Shown: positions 17,394-25,636, counted from the first letter of the stretch. The stretch is DNA of 64,000 nucleotides from Acinetobacter courvalinii (GCF_014635545.1 NZ_BMDA01000002.1:457285-521284), one strand, 5' to 3'. The notes: generated from the sequence alone by a model not told the origin. Program-made: numbers and translations.

Positions 17394-18158
17394 TTAAGCG
17401 GATGCTTTACGTTTTTCGAGTATTTTTCCAAACAATAAACCCAGTTCGAATAACATCCACATCGGTACCGCCAGCATAATCATCGACAAGGCGTCAGGTG
17501 GGGTTACAAACATGGCAACAAAGAAACAGCCGACCACAATGAAACGGCGTTTCTCAATCAGGCTCTGGGTACTCACCACACCAATTAAAATCAGAACCAG
17601 GGTAATGATGGGAATTTCGAAGGTAAAACCAAACACCAGAAACAGTTTTAAACAGAAACTTAAATAACTGTTGATATCGGTCATTGGAGCAACGGTTTCA
17701 GGTGAAACACTGATAAAGAAATGTAAAATTGCCGGCAAGGTAATAAAATAGGCAAAGGCCACACCCAGATAAAACAGCACGATACTGCCCAGTAGCAGAG
17801 GAATAGCCAGATGGCGTTCCTTTTCATACAGGGCCGGTTTGATAAATGACCAGATCTGGTAAATGATATACGGCATGGCCAGCATGAATGCTACAAACAG
17901 ATTCAGCTTGAATGGCGCCATGAATGTTGCCGTGACATCAGTCGCAATCATGGTTGAACTGGCTGGTAGCTGTTGTCTTAACGGTTCTGAAAGCCATTGA
18001 TAGGTCGTGTTTCTAAACGGCAATAAACAGAAGAACAGCAGAATCGTCACCCCAACAATCTTGAACAGATATTGACGGAGTACGATCAAATGCTGCATCA
18101 CTGGCATTTGTTGCAGGGTTTCTTCAGGATTTACTGAGGTCGAAGGTAACTGGCTCAT
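17394..18158 (-). CDS. tatC: Sec-independent translocase subunit TatC
   Basis: TatC is the polytopic receptor for twin-arginine signal peptides. The 254-residue length and six transmembrane helices match the family. Visible landmarks are the N-terminal cytoplasmic MQHLIVLRQYLFK (the family's signal-peptide contact surface, where E. coli has HLxELRxR; here the acidic residue is replaced by Val), the FMAPFKLNLFVAFMLAMPYIIYQIWSFIKPALYEKER loop region and the FTFEIPIITLVL segment. The start overlaps the tatB stop by 4 bp (ATGA), indicating translational coupling. Confidence 0.95.
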   Translation of the reverse strand: MSQLPSTSVNPEETLQQMPVMQHLIVLRQYLFKIVGVTILLFFCLLPFRNTTYQWLSEPLRQQLPASSTMIATDVTATFMAPFKLNLFVAFMLAMPYIIYQIWSFIKPALYEKERHLAIPLLLGSIVLFYLGVAFAYFITLPAILHFFISVSPETVAPMTDINSYLSFCLKLFLVFGFTFEIPIITLVLILIGVVSTQSLIEKRRFIVVGCFFVAMFVTPPDALSMIMLAVPMWMLFELGLLFGKILEKRKASA

Positions 18159-18595
18159 ACGGCAATCTTTAATTCTGTATCAAACGTTTGAGTCGATAGA
18201 CTCGGCTCAGGCTTGAAAGGTAATTGCTTGTGATATTCAAGACTGAACGGCAGGATCGCTTGCTGCGGACTCAACGTATAGATGTTAGAAGCTTTAGTCT
18301 CGGCTTTGACTTGTTCACTCTCGGAAGGCGTTTGTGTATTTTTAAGCGCATCTAGCTGTTGTTGCATCCTGCGTTCAAGTTCTGTGATTTTATCAATTTC
18401 TTTTTGCATTTCTTCGCGGAACTCGGAAAGGCGAAGTTCGCGGTCAATTTCATTCTGAATATTGTTGATAAACTTTTTAATTTTTCCATACCATTTCGCT
18501 ACGAACCGGGCAGCTTCTGGTAATTTATCAGGACCGAGCACCAGCAATGCAATCACTGCAAAGCAAAAGATTTCGGTCATTCCCAAATTCAGCAT
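18155..18595 (-). CDS. tatB: Sec-independent translocase subunit TatB
   Basis: TatB partners with TatC in recognising twin-arginine precursors. The 146-residue protein has one N-terminal transmembrane helix (TEIFCFAVIALLVLGPDKLPE) with the conserved Glu and the LGPDKLP hinge, then a long amphipathic and coiled helix rich in Glu and Lys (residues about 30-105), and a variable tail. It lies 12 bp after tatA and overlaps tatC. Confidence 0.93.
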   Translation of the reverse strand: MLNLGMTEIFCFAVIALLVLGPDKLPEAARFVAKWYGKIKKFINNIQNEIDRELRLSEFREEMQKEIDKITELERRMQQQLDALKNTQTPSESEQVKAETKASNIYTLSPQQAILPFSLEYHKQLPFKPEPSLSTQTFDTELKIAV

Positions 18596-18607
18596 AGTCG
18601 TGCTCGC

Positions 18608-18823
18608 TTAACTTTTTACCGAGCTTTCAGTATTTTTAACTTGAGCATCAATAGTGCGAGGTTCATTTAAAGAGGCCGCCGTTTCGTCTTCTTTCATGGA
18701 TTTCTTGAAGTCTTTCACTGCGCCACCGACATCTTTACCCAGATTTTTAAGCTTTGATGTACCGAAAAGTAAAATCACCACGATTGCAAAAATCAGTACA
18801 TGCCAAATTGATAAACCCGCCAT
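18608..18823 (-). CDS. tatA: Sec-independent translocase subunit TatA
   Basis: TatA oligomerises to form the protein-conducting part of the Tat system. The 71-residue product has the expected short helix ([21 protein letters not shown]), the FG hinge, the amphipathic helix ([22 protein letters not shown]) and a polar tail. Two adjacent ATG codons (18826 and 18823) follow AGGA at 5 and 8 bases; I chose the second. A reading that starts at 18874 would run through the Pho box and is not credible. Confidence 0.93.
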   Translation of the reverse strand: MAGLSIWHVLIFAIVVILLFGTSKLKNLGKDVGGAVKDFKKSMKEDETAASLNEPRTIDAQVKNTESSVKS

Positions 18824-18851
18824 CATTCTATTCCTATAAAACTTTGGATAT

Positions 18852-18907
18852 ATCTCAACAGTTTGGCATGACAAAGATGTGACATTTATATTGCAGTTTT
18901 AAGACAG
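18852..18907 (-). promoter_or_regulatory. tatABC promoter with four tandem PhoB-like half-sites
   Basis: On the minus strand heptamers occur at exact 11-bp steps: CTGTCTT (18907-18901), CTGCAAT (18896-18890), ATGTCAC (18885-18879) and TTGTCAT (18874-18868). A TGAGAT candidate -10 (18857-18852) lies 10 bases further. Order, spacing and half-site types mirror the phoX promoter. The matches are weaker than at phoX, particularly the third heptamer and the -10. Confidence 0.7.
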
Positions 18908-18976
18908 TGCATTTATCCCATACTAAATAGTGCTAGCATAAGCAGCCTATCAAGACACGATAAAAAATAGATCGAC

Positions 18977-19864
18977 ATGACCTTCATTCTTCCAGTAAGT
19001 GCCTTTATATTCGGGCTATTGCTTGCTCAGTTCAAAGTCGCAGAACAGGCGAAGAAAGTCCTATCTTCCTTATTGGCACGGCTTTTTATCCCGGCGGTGA
19101 TCATTTACAACATGGTGTTTTATCAGGCAGGTAGCTTGGCCTTGATGGGATTTAGTTTTATTACATCGATTATTTTATTTTATGGTTTTTTCCTTCTTTC
19201 GAAGGATCGCTTACAAGCGCTCTGTGTGAGTTATAGCAACATCGGCTGGTTGGGTTTTCCATTTGCTATCGCCTTATTTGGAGAGCAGGTCAGCGCAGCC
19301 ATGATTGCGTTATATATTGGTGGTTCACTGTTTGGTAATATCTGGGCGGTGGCTGCGGTTTCAGACGGGCCGACGGATTACCTTGCAACATTGCAAAAAG
19401 TACTGAAATCACCCCCTGTATTGGCCTTGTTCGCAGCCTTGGTTTTATGGCTGTTGGGAGGGCATGATTTGCAGGGCAATGCGCTGGTAGAAGGAGTGTA
19501 TGAGATTGCCAAGTTTGGGATGAGCTTTGCCGGCATGTGCATTCTGGGAATGTGGCTGAGACATACCCGTGTACATGTAGCTGATTTGCTGCTGAGCACT
19601 AGAACCCTAATGTTCAAGCTATTCTGTGGCGTCATCATATGTACCATGACTTATTATTTTATCGCCATGCCGCAGATTGAATTTTTGATTCCAGTTCTGT
19701 TTTTCTTATTCTGTCTACCGCCTGCCGCCAATATTGTGGCATTGGAGACGCATTACCAAGGTACGGGCGTTTCAGCTCGCTATATTGCTGCAGGAACCAT
19801 CGTCAGTTGTATTGTGATTGTGATCTATGGTCTATTGCTACATATAAAAAGTGCCCTCATATAG
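18977..19864 (+). CDS. AEC-family (auxin efflux carrier-like) permease
   Basis: This 295-residue membrane protein has about ten helices in two halves. Landmarks of the AEC family are the first helix ILPVSAFIFGLLLAQ, LLARLFIPAVIIYNMVF, the YSNIGWLGFPFAIALFGE motif and the late LPPAANIVALETHY segment, where the family conserves Pro-Pro-Ala. Bacterial AEC members carry malate, malonate or other small anions, but nothing here fixes the substrate. Transcription diverges from tatA; its 3' end overlaps the rdgB terminator. Confidence 0.88.
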   Translation: MTFILPVSAFIFGLLLAQFKVAEQAKKVLSSLLARLFIPAVIIYNMVFYQAGSLALMGFSFITSIILFYGFFLLSKDRLQALCVSYSNIGWLGFPFAIALFGEQVSAAMIALYIGGSLFGNIWAVAAVSDGPTDYLATLQKVLKSPPVLALFAALVLWLLGGHDLQGNALVEGVYEIAKFGMSFAGMCILGMWLRHTRVHVADLLLSTRTLMFKLFCGVIICTMTYYFIAMPQIEFLIPVLFFLFCLPPAANIVALETHYQGTGVSARYIAAGTIVSCIVIVIYGLLLHIKSALI

Positions 19865-19873
19865 GAGAGCACT
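19846..19873 (-). terminator. Terminator of rdgB
   Basis: On the minus strand AGTGCTCTC and GAGGGCACT (one T-G wobble) enclose CTATAT and are followed by TTTTTAT. The stem spans the stop codon of the convergent AEC permease gene. Confidence 0.8.
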
Positions 19874-19881
19874 TTAGGGTT

Positions 19882-20505
19882 TTAAACCAGACTGGCTTTA
19901 AATAGCTGCATGGCTTGGCCACGATGGCTGATCTTGTTTTTCTCAGCTTTGCTGAGTTCAGCACTCGACATATTGAGTTCAGGTAGCCAAAATAAAGGGT
20001 CATAACCAAAGCCATTTTCGCCACGCGCTGCTGTTAAAATCTCACCTTTCCAGATACCTTGGAAAATTTGTGGCAGCGGGTCTTCTGCATGAGTGACCAG
20101 TGCAAGTACACACACAAACATCCCTTCAATCACTTCGCCGTTTTTACGAAAAGGTGCAAGATCGGCCAGCAACTTTTGATTATTGGCAGCATCGTTACCA
20201 TGTTCGCCTGCGTAGCGCGCAGAGTAGATGCCAGGTGCACCACCTAAAATCGGAACGCATAGCCCTGAGTCATCTGCTAGCGCAGGTTTACCCGAAAGCT
20301 TAGACGCATGACGTGCCTTGATAATGGCATTTTCAACAAAGCTGAGACCATCTTCGATCGCATCTTCAATATCCAGTTTGCCTTGGGGAATAATTTCAAC
20401 AGGAAGGTTGAGCTGTTGAAAGAGGTGTTCAAATTCGACAACTTTGCCTTTGTTATTACTTGCAAGCACAAGGCTGCCTTGGTTGAGCCAGGATTGGGTA
20501 GACAT
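19882..20505 (-). CDS. rdgB: XTP/dITP diphosphatase (HAM1/RdgB family)
   Basis: RdgB hydrolyses non-canonical purine triphosphates such as dITP and XTP to monophosphates, keeping them out of DNA. The 207-residue protein shows the family motifs LVLASNNKGKVVEFE at the N-terminus, KARHASKLSGKPALADDSGLCVPILGGAPGIYSARYAGE, and GENGFGYDPLFWLPE, ending with KNKISHRGQAM. All catalytic and base-contact segments appear intact. It is probably a single-gene unit. Confidence 0.95.
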   Translation of the reverse strand: MSTQSWLNQGSLVLASNNKGKVVEFEHLFQQLNLPVEIIPQGKLDIEDAIEDGLSFVENAIIKARHASKLSGKPALADDSGLCVPILGGAPGIYSARYAGEHGNDAANNQKLLADLAPFRKNGEVIEGMFVCVLALVTHAEDPLPQIFQGIWKGEILTAARGENGFGYDPLFWLPELNMSSAELSKAEKNKISHRGQAMQLFKASLV

Positions 20506-20564
20506 GAGTTAAACCTATTTAAGTTTTGTGTATTTTAACGCATTTCCAGCATGAAATAGCGGTA

Positions 20565-21110
20565 TTATGAATATGGGCGAATAGAACATTTTTTCTGATT
20601 AAAAATAATTTGGGCTTTATAGTTTTCTGTTTCAATAAAAGAAGTTTGTTGCGGGCGCTTACTTTTACAATCGAAAGAAATACCACCATGAATCGATGGG
20701 AGATTGAGGTCAATATACGAGATAGGATAAGAATGCTCTTGAGAATATGAAGGGAGTTGAAAATAAAACTGATGATTTGTCTTTTGTAAGATGTTACTGA
20801 TCTCTATATCTGTATTTTTTCTAAGCATAGGCAGCATTAAGATGGTTTCACGTTGTAGGTGGGTTGTGATAAAGGGAACAAAATAATCAGATTCATACAT
20901 TGCATAAGCCGCTGAATTAATTTGCTTTAACTCATTTAAAAAATCATTTTTTGTATAGCCATTTTTATAAGATATAATTTGAAGTGTAAAGTCTAACTTT
21001 TTTGAGTGATCAAATAAGCGGGGTTTTAATAGCTGAAAAATAATAAGACTGACAATTATAATAAAAATACTGATATAAATTGATTTCTTAAGTATATTTC
21101 TCTCAAACAT
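20565..21110 (-). CDS. Membrane-anchored hypothetical protein, AT-rich
   Basis: I do not recognise this protein. With the ATG at 21110, preceded by AGAGAAA, it is 181 residues long: a short basic N-terminus, one transmembrane helix (IYISIFIIIVSLIIFQLL) and an extracytoplasmic domain with two Cys (about ISFDCKSK and QKKCSIR) that could form a disulfide near the C-terminus. The DNA is noticeably more AT-rich than its neighbours, and Lys/Ile/Asn are enriched, which suggests recent acquisition or relaxed selection. It sits between rdgB and the sel1 terminator with no operon partner. Confidence 0.7.
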   Translation of the reverse strand: MFERNILKKSIYISIFIIIVSLIIFQLLKPRLFDHSKKLDFTLQIISYKNGYTKNDFLNELKQINSAAYAMYESDYFVPFITTHLQRETILMLPMLRKNTDIEISNILQKTNHQFYFQLPSYSQEHSYPISYIDLNLPSIHGGISFDCKSKRPQQTSFIETENYKAQIIFNQKKCSIRPYS

Positions 21111-21198
21111 TAAGCTTTCTCTTTTTAATAACTTTAAGCGAATAAGCATTATTTCTTATGGGATGTTCTATTTTTACTGGGCTCGAACCATGGTAATA

Positions 21199-21226
21199 AA
21201 AAACCGACTCTTACAAGTCGGTTTTT
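21199..21226. terminator. Terminator of the metX-metW-sel1 operon
   Basis: An 11-bp stem (AAAAACCGACT with AGTCGGTTTTT) encloses CTTACA. The A-run and T-run allow termination on both strands. Confidence 0.9.
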
Positions 21227-21252
21227 ATATCACTCAATAGCTCTAAACAAGA

Positions 21253-21840
21253 TTATTGCGCTTGAATCCATTTATCAGCACGGTCACGTGCAGTACGAAT
21301 CTGGTCTTGGGTCAAGTTTGCAGCCAACGCCGTTTTCTTACCTTCAGAAAGTTTGATCACTTTGGTATCGAGCATGCCATCACGGGTTGAAAGCTCGTAC
21401 CACTGATAAGCGCCCATATAGTTTTTCTTTTGCTCTTCCATCATGGCAAGATTAAAGCTGGCACGGTTATCGCCATTGCTGGCTGCTTTCTCGAAATATT
21501 TACGAGCCAAAGCTTCATCTTTCTTGGTGCCAATACCATCGGCATACATACGGCCCACATTCAATTGTGCTGCAGATAAACCTTGATCCGCAGCAGCCTT
21601 GAATAAGGTAAATGCCTGTTTCTCATCTTTAGCCACGTCTTTACCATACTGATAACGGGTCGCTAAATAAAACTGTGCCCCCGCCTGACCAGATTTGGCT
21701 GCGCTTTGTAATCCACCGATGTCCATCACTGAATAACGCGCTGCCTGTGTTGCGACCGATTGTGGTTGGGCAACATAGTCAGCGTGCGCTTGTATACTGA
21801 TCAGACCAAATAAAAATGTGCTGATTAATGTCTTTTTCAT
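21253..21840 (-). CDS. Exported Sel1-repeat (SLR) protein
   Basis: The 195-residue protein begins with a Sec signal peptide (MKKTLISTFLFGLISIQAHA). Residues about 48-155 hold three to four Sel1-like repeats of 36 residues with the A..GxxxAQxxLA..Y..G pattern: AKSGQAGAQFYLATRYQYGKD, ADQGLSAAQLNVGRMYADGI and ASNGDNRASFNLAMMEE. SLR proteins scaffold protein-protein interactions. Its ATG overlaps the metW stop by 4 bp, so it is translationally coupled to methionine-biosynthesis genes, although a role in that pathway is not established. Confidence 0.9.
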   Translation of the reverse strand: MKKTLISTFLFGLISIQAHADYVAQPQSVATQAARYSVMDIGGLQSAAKSGQAGAQFYLATRYQYGKDVAKDEKQAFTLFKAAADQGLSAAQLNVGRMYADGIGTKKDEALARKYFEKAASNGDNRASFNLAMMEEQKKNYMGAYQWYELSTRDGMLDTKVIKLSEGKKTALAANLTQDQIRTARDRADKWIQAQ

Positions 21841-22430
21841 AGAGCGCTCACTCGATAAATTGCGACTTCACCAAATAGGTTCGGCATATGCTTGCTGAGC
21901 ATACTACCTTGTTGGTCACCATTAACGGCAAGTCGATTAATAATTTTAATCCGGTTCTCGGCACATAAGGCTTCAAAGTCACGGAAAGTACATAAATGAA
22001 TATTCGGGGTGTTATACCACATATAAGGTAAAGCTTCCGAAACAGGCATTTTCCCTTTTAATGCAAGAAAAGAACGCGTCTTCCAATGCGCAAAGTTTGG
22101 AAAAGTAATAATTGCCTGTTTGCCGACACGCACCATATCACGGAGTAATACATCGGGTGCATCTACAGCTTGCAAAGCTTGTGCCATTACAACAGAGTCA
22201 AAAGACTGGTCGGCAAAGCGGCTTAAACCGAGGTTCAAGTCCTGTTGGATAATATTTAACCCCCGACTGATGGCAATTGCAATCTTTTCTTGATCAATTT
22301 CTAACCCATAGGCACGAATATTGTGCTGTTTGCTCATGTGAGCCAGCAATTCACCATCACCACAGCCTAAGTCTAACACGCTAGAGTTCGGGTTAATCCA
22401 TTTTTCGGCAAGTTGTTGATCTATACGCAT
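21837..22430 (-). CDS. metW: Methionine biosynthesis protein MetW
   Basis: MetW is a SAM-methyltransferase-fold protein found beside metX in many proteobacteria and needed with it for efficient homoserine acylation. The 197 residues include the SAM loop VLDLGCGDGELLAHM near residue 20, followed by YGLEIDQEKIAIAISRG and VVMAQALQAVDAPDVLLRDMVRVG. The start shares one base with the metX stop (TGATG). Metabolic partners downstream are not in this window. Confidence 0.93.
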   Translation of the reverse strand: MRIDQQLAEKWINPNSSVLDLGCGDGELLAHMSKQHNIRAYGLEIDQEKIAIAISRGLNIIQQDLNLGLSRFADQSFDSVVMAQALQAVDAPDVLLRDMVRVGKQAIITFPNFAHWKTRSFLALKGKMPVSEALPYMWYNTPNIHLCTFRDFEALCAENRIKIINRLAVNGDQQGSMLSKHMPNLFGEVAIYRVSAL

Positions 22431-23590
22431 CAGTGCTGCTCCTGTCGTGTCGATTGCAACTGTTGTTCTCCACCTAAAAATGCCCGTAGTGTTTTTACAT
22501 AGAGGGGAATAGGGAACAAGAATGAGTCGTGACCTTGCTCAGCATCAATATCCAGATAGCTGACAGGCTTATGATTATCAATCAAGGCATCTACCAGTTC
22601 CTGTGAACGGCTCGGACTAAAACGCCAGTCCGTGGTAAATGAAATCACCAGAAACTGGCATTTCGGCTTACTCATGGCCTTTGTTAAAGAATGCTCATAT
22701 TCACGGGAAGGGTCAAAATAATCTAGTGCCTTGGTCATAATCAAGTAAGTATTTGCATCGAAATTGCGACTAAATTGTTCGCCTTGGTAACGCAAATAGC
22801 TTTCAACCTGAAATTCGACATCGAAACCATACATAAATTTGCCTGACTTGAGGTCACGGCCAAATTTCTGCTTCATGGCTTCTTCAGATAAGTAGGTGAT
22901 ATGCCCAACCATACGTGCCAGAATCAGGCCGCGTTTCGGATAGCTGTCATTTTCCAGATAGCGGCCATGATGGAAGTCTGGATCAGAGAGAATTGATTGG
23001 CGTGCCACCTCGTTAAAGGCAATATTCTGAGCCGAGAGTTTAGGTGCGCTGGCAATCACGGCACATTTTTTGAGGCGATCCGGATAATCCAGTGACCATT
23101 GCAAGGCTTGCATACCGCCTAAAGAGCCACCAATAATGGCATACCAGACGTCGACACCGAGTCGGTCGGACAGCATGGCCTGGGTTTTGACCCAGTCCCG
23201 CACGGTGACCAGTGGAAAGTCTGGACCATAAGGACGATTTTCATTTTCTGGATTCGGTGAGGTTGGGCCGGTAGAGCCGCTACAGCCCCCGATATTATTT
23301 AATGAAACAACAAAGAAATGATCGGTATCAATTGCTTTTCCTGGTCCAATACAGCTATCCCACCAACCTGCTTTTTTATCATCCTCATGATGATAGCCAG
23401 CAGCGTGATGATGTCCTGAGAGTGCATGACAAATCAGAATGGCATTGGATTTATCTGCATTGAGTGTTCCATAGGTTTCAACCATTAAATCAAAACGTGG
23501 CAATATGCGACCACATTCAAGCTCTAACGGTTGTTCAAATTGAAACTTTTGTGGTGTGACTAAACCCACTGAATCCGATGGAAAAGACAC
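22430..23590 (-). CDS. metX: Homoserine O-acyltransferase MetX
   Basis: MetX transfers an acyl group from acyl-CoA to homoserine, opening methionine synthesis. The 386-residue alpha/beta hydrolase fold has the oxyanion loop [10 protein letters not shown], the nucleophile elbow [13 protein letters not shown], the Asp region [13 protein letters not shown] and the terminal His in [12 protein letters not shown]. Acinetobacter MetX enzymes have been reported to prefer succinyl-CoA (metXS) over acetyl-CoA; the sequence alone, read by eye, does not settle this. A leuA terminator stands upstream, so it has its own promoter. Confidence 0.94.
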   Translation of the reverse strand: MSFPSDSVGLVTPQKFQFEQPLELECGRILPRFDLMVETYGTLNADKSNAILICHALSGHHHAAGYHHEDDKKAGWWDSCIGPGKAIDTDHFFVVSLNNIGGCSGSTGPTSPNPENENRPYGPDFPLVTVRDWVKTQAMLSDRLGVDVWYAIIGGSLGGMQALQWSLDYPDRLKKCAVIASAPKLSAQNIAFNEVARQSILSDPDFHHGRYLENDSYPKRGLILARMVGHITYLSEEAMKQKFGRDLKSGKFMYGFDVEFQVESYLRYQGEQFSRNFDANTYLIMTKALDYFDPSREYEHSLTKAMSKPKCQFLVISFTTDWRFSPSRSQELVDALIDNHKPVSYLDIDAEQGHDSFLFPIPLYVKTLRAFLGGEQQLQSTRQEQH

Positions 23591-23620
23591 TGGAATGATT
23601 CGCCCTATAATAAATCATTA

Positions 23621-23653
23621 ATAATAAAAGGATACCAATTCAGGTATCCTTTC
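23621..23653 (-). terminator. Terminator of leuA
   Basis: On the minus strand the stem AAAGGATACC with GGTATCCTTT encloses TGAATT, followed by TATTATTAATG. It separates leuA from metX. Confidence 0.8.
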
Positions 23654-23716
23654 AAAAGTCATTTTTTCTGATATTACAACTCAGCTTTACTGACGATTAT
23701 GTGATATTTCACTCAT

Positions 23717-25414
23717 CTAAACGGCTGCGGCAGCCACTTGATCGGTGGTCAAGACACCTTGCTCAATCAAGCGGTTGGTACATGCAATAATGGCTTCAAT
23801 TGATGAGGTCACGATGTTGTCATGTACGCCAGCACCGAAAGCGCTCTTACCTGTACCTTTCACCTGAAGTTCAATCAAGGCAAGGGCTTTGGCATTGGCA
23901 CCTGAACTGATGCTGCGTTCTTCATAATTCACAACATCAATCGGTAACTGTAAAGCATTCAACATGGCCGAGATCGGGCCATTGCCTTCACCGCGTAGAC
24001 GTTGAATTTCACCATCAATTTCAACGTCTAATTCAATGATTTGTGTACCATTAATATCCGACAATTGATAATGCTTAGTGTGATAGTGGCTATTTTTTAC
24101 GTCCACATAGGTTTTTTCAAACAAAGACCAGATTTCATGGGCGCTGATTTCAGTGCCATTTTCATCGGTATGTTGCTGTACGATCTGGCTAAATTCGATT
24201 TGTACACGACGTGGCAAGGCAACGTTGTAATTCGACTCTAACAAGTAAGCAATACCACCTTTACCTGACTGGCTATTGACACGGATCACTGCATCATAGT
24301 CACGACCCAAGTCTTTCGGATCGATTGGCAAGTATGGCATATCCCAGATTTCTTCGTTTTTCTGGAACTCGAAACCTTTCTTAATCGCATCCTGATGTGA
24401 ACCCGAGAATGCGGTAAAGACTAAATCACCGGCATATGGATGACGAGGATGCACAGGTAAGCCCGTACATTCTTCGACCGTTGCAATCACTTCATTGATA
24501 TTGGAGAAATCCAAGTTAGGTGCAACACCCTGGGTATACATGTTCAAGGCAATTGCCGCAACGTCAACGTTACCAGTACGTTCACCATTCCCAAACACAC
24601 AGCCTTCAACCCGGTCAGCACCCGCCATAATTGCCAATTCAGAGGCTGCGATACCGCAACCACGGTCATTGTGACAATGTACCGAGATAATCACGCCATC
24701 ACGACGTGCCAAATTGCGGTGCATCCATTCGATTTGATCGGCATAGACATTCGGCGTCGACACTTCCACGGTTGCAGGCAAGTTCAAAATGACTTTATTG
24801 GTCGGTGAAGCTTCCCAGATTTCAGTCACCGCATCACAGACTTCTTTGGCGACTTCTAATTCGGTTGCGGTGAAACATTCTGGACTGTACTGGAAAATCC
24901 ACTCTGTTGCCGGGTACTGTGCCGCATATTCCTTGACTTTGCTTGCTGCATTCATGGCAAGTTGTTTTGAGCCATTGGCATCGACATTCAAGACTTTCTT
25001 GCGGAAAGTCGGCGAGTTTGAGTTATAGATATGCACGATGGCACGTTCTGCACCGACCAATGCTTCAAAAGTACGTTCAATCAAGTGATCACGTGCTTGC
25101 ACCAATACTTCGATATAGACATCATCCGGAATCAAATTTTCTTCAATTAACTTACGGGTGAAGTCGAAGTCGATTTGTGACGCAGAAGGGAAGCCGATTT
25201 CAATATGTTTAAAGCCAATCTTGACCAACATATGGAACATTTTTAATTTTTGTTCCATGTTCATCGGTTCAAAAATTGCCTGATTACCGTCACGAAGATC
25301 GGTACTCATCCAGATCGGTGCCTGATTGATTTCATTATTTGGCCACTGGCGATCGGGTAAATCGACGCGCTGGTACATACGGCGGTATTTTTTGCTTGGG
25401 TCAGCCAACATCAT
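23717..25414 (-). CDS. leuA: 2-isopropylmalate synthase (long form)
   Basis: LeuA condenses 2-oxoisovalerate with acetyl-CoA, the committed step of leucine synthesis. The 565-residue protein is of the long LeuA subgroup. The TIM barrel opens with WMSTDLRDGNQAI (metal-binding Asp and the Arg-Asp-Gly-Asn motif) and contains the divalent metal motif SVHCHNDRGCG; GNGERTGN is intact. Residues about 440-565 form the LeuA allosteric domain, which mediates leucine feedback. AAGGAG lies 7 bases before the ATG. Upstream lie a hairpin in the leader and a leucine-rich leader peptide, suggesting attenuation. Confidence 0.96.
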   Translation of the reverse strand: MMLADPSKKYRRMYQRVDLPDRQWPNNEINQAPIWMSTDLRDGNQAIFEPMNMEQKLKMFHMLVKIGFKHIEIGFPSASQIDFDFTRKLIEENLIPDDVYIEVLVQARDHLIERTFEALVGAERAIVHIYNSNSPTFRKKVLNVDANGSKQLAMNAASKVKEYAAQYPATEWIFQYSPECFTATELEVAKEVCDAVTEIWEASPTNKVILNLPATVEVSTPNVYADQIEWMHRNLARRDGVIISVHCHNDRGCGIAASELAIMAGADRVEGCVFGNGERTGNVDVAAIALNMYTQGVAPNLDFSNINEVIATVEECTGLPVHPRHPYAGDLVFTAFSGSHQDAIKKGFEFQKNEEIWDMPYLPIDPKDLGRDYDAVIRVNSQSGKGGIAYLLESNYNVALPRRVQIEFSQIVQQHTDENGTEISAHEIWSLFEKTYVDVKNSHYHTKHYQLSDINGTQIIELDVEIDGEIQRLRGEGNGPISAMLNALQLPIDVVNYEERSISSGANAKALALIELQVKGTGKSAFGAGVHDNIVTSSIEAIIACTNRLIEQGVLTTDQVAAAAV

Positions 25415-25430
25415 GAGATAACTCCTTGTC

Positions 25431-25470
25431 GTAGCATGGTTGCTGAGTCAAATAAAAGGCAACGTGCTAC
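25431..25470 (-). promoter_or_regulatory. Hairpin in the leuA leader, just upstream of the RBS
   Basis: GTAGCA (25431-25436) pairs with TGCTAC (25465-25470), and GTTGC (25439-25443) pairs with GCAAC (25459-25463) inside it. On the transcript this stem ends only a few bases before the leuA Shine-Dalgarno sequence, so it may influence translation. No U-run follows it. Confidence 0.45.
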
Positions 25471-25522
25471 AAATATATATGGTGTCTATAAGAATTAATT
25501 TAAAGCAAATCTGGGGATCGAG

Positions 25523-25540
25523 AGCCTAAAAAGGTAGGCT
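25523..25540 (-). promoter_or_regulatory. Hairpin after the leuA leader peptide
   Basis: AGCCTA and TAGGCT form a 6-bp stem with a 6-base loop 7 bases past the leader peptide stop codon, next to a run of five T. It may take part in attenuation, but it is not a textbook terminator because the U-run precedes it on the transcript. Confidence 0.35.
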
Positions 25541-25546
25541 AAAAAT

Positions 25547-25636
25547 TTATACGCGCGCGAGGCGCAGCATCAGGAGAAGAGCAGCAAGATGTGTTGTATG
25601 AGACGGGTGGGTAAAGCCGCGATTTGTTTTCATCAT
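25547..25636 (-). CDS. leuL: Leucine-rich leader peptide upstream of leuA
   Basis: A 29-codon ORF on the minus strand starts at paired ATG codons (25636 and 25633) and ends at TAA 132 bases before leuA. Residues 16-25 read LAALLLMLRL: six of ten codons are for leucine (CTT, CTT, CTC, CTG, CTG, CTC). That is the hallmark of leader peptides whose translation senses charged tRNA-Leu. Two hairpins lie between it and leuA. The ribosome binding site is poor. I infer ribosome-mediated attenuation; the terminator and antiterminator pairings are not resolved by eye. Confidence 0.75.
   Translation of the reverse strand: MMKTNRGFTHPSHTTHLAALLLMLRLARV

Noticed and set aside
18827-18874. Extended N-terminus for tatA
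   Set aside because: It would translate through the Pho-box region and precede the universal short TatA membrane helix.
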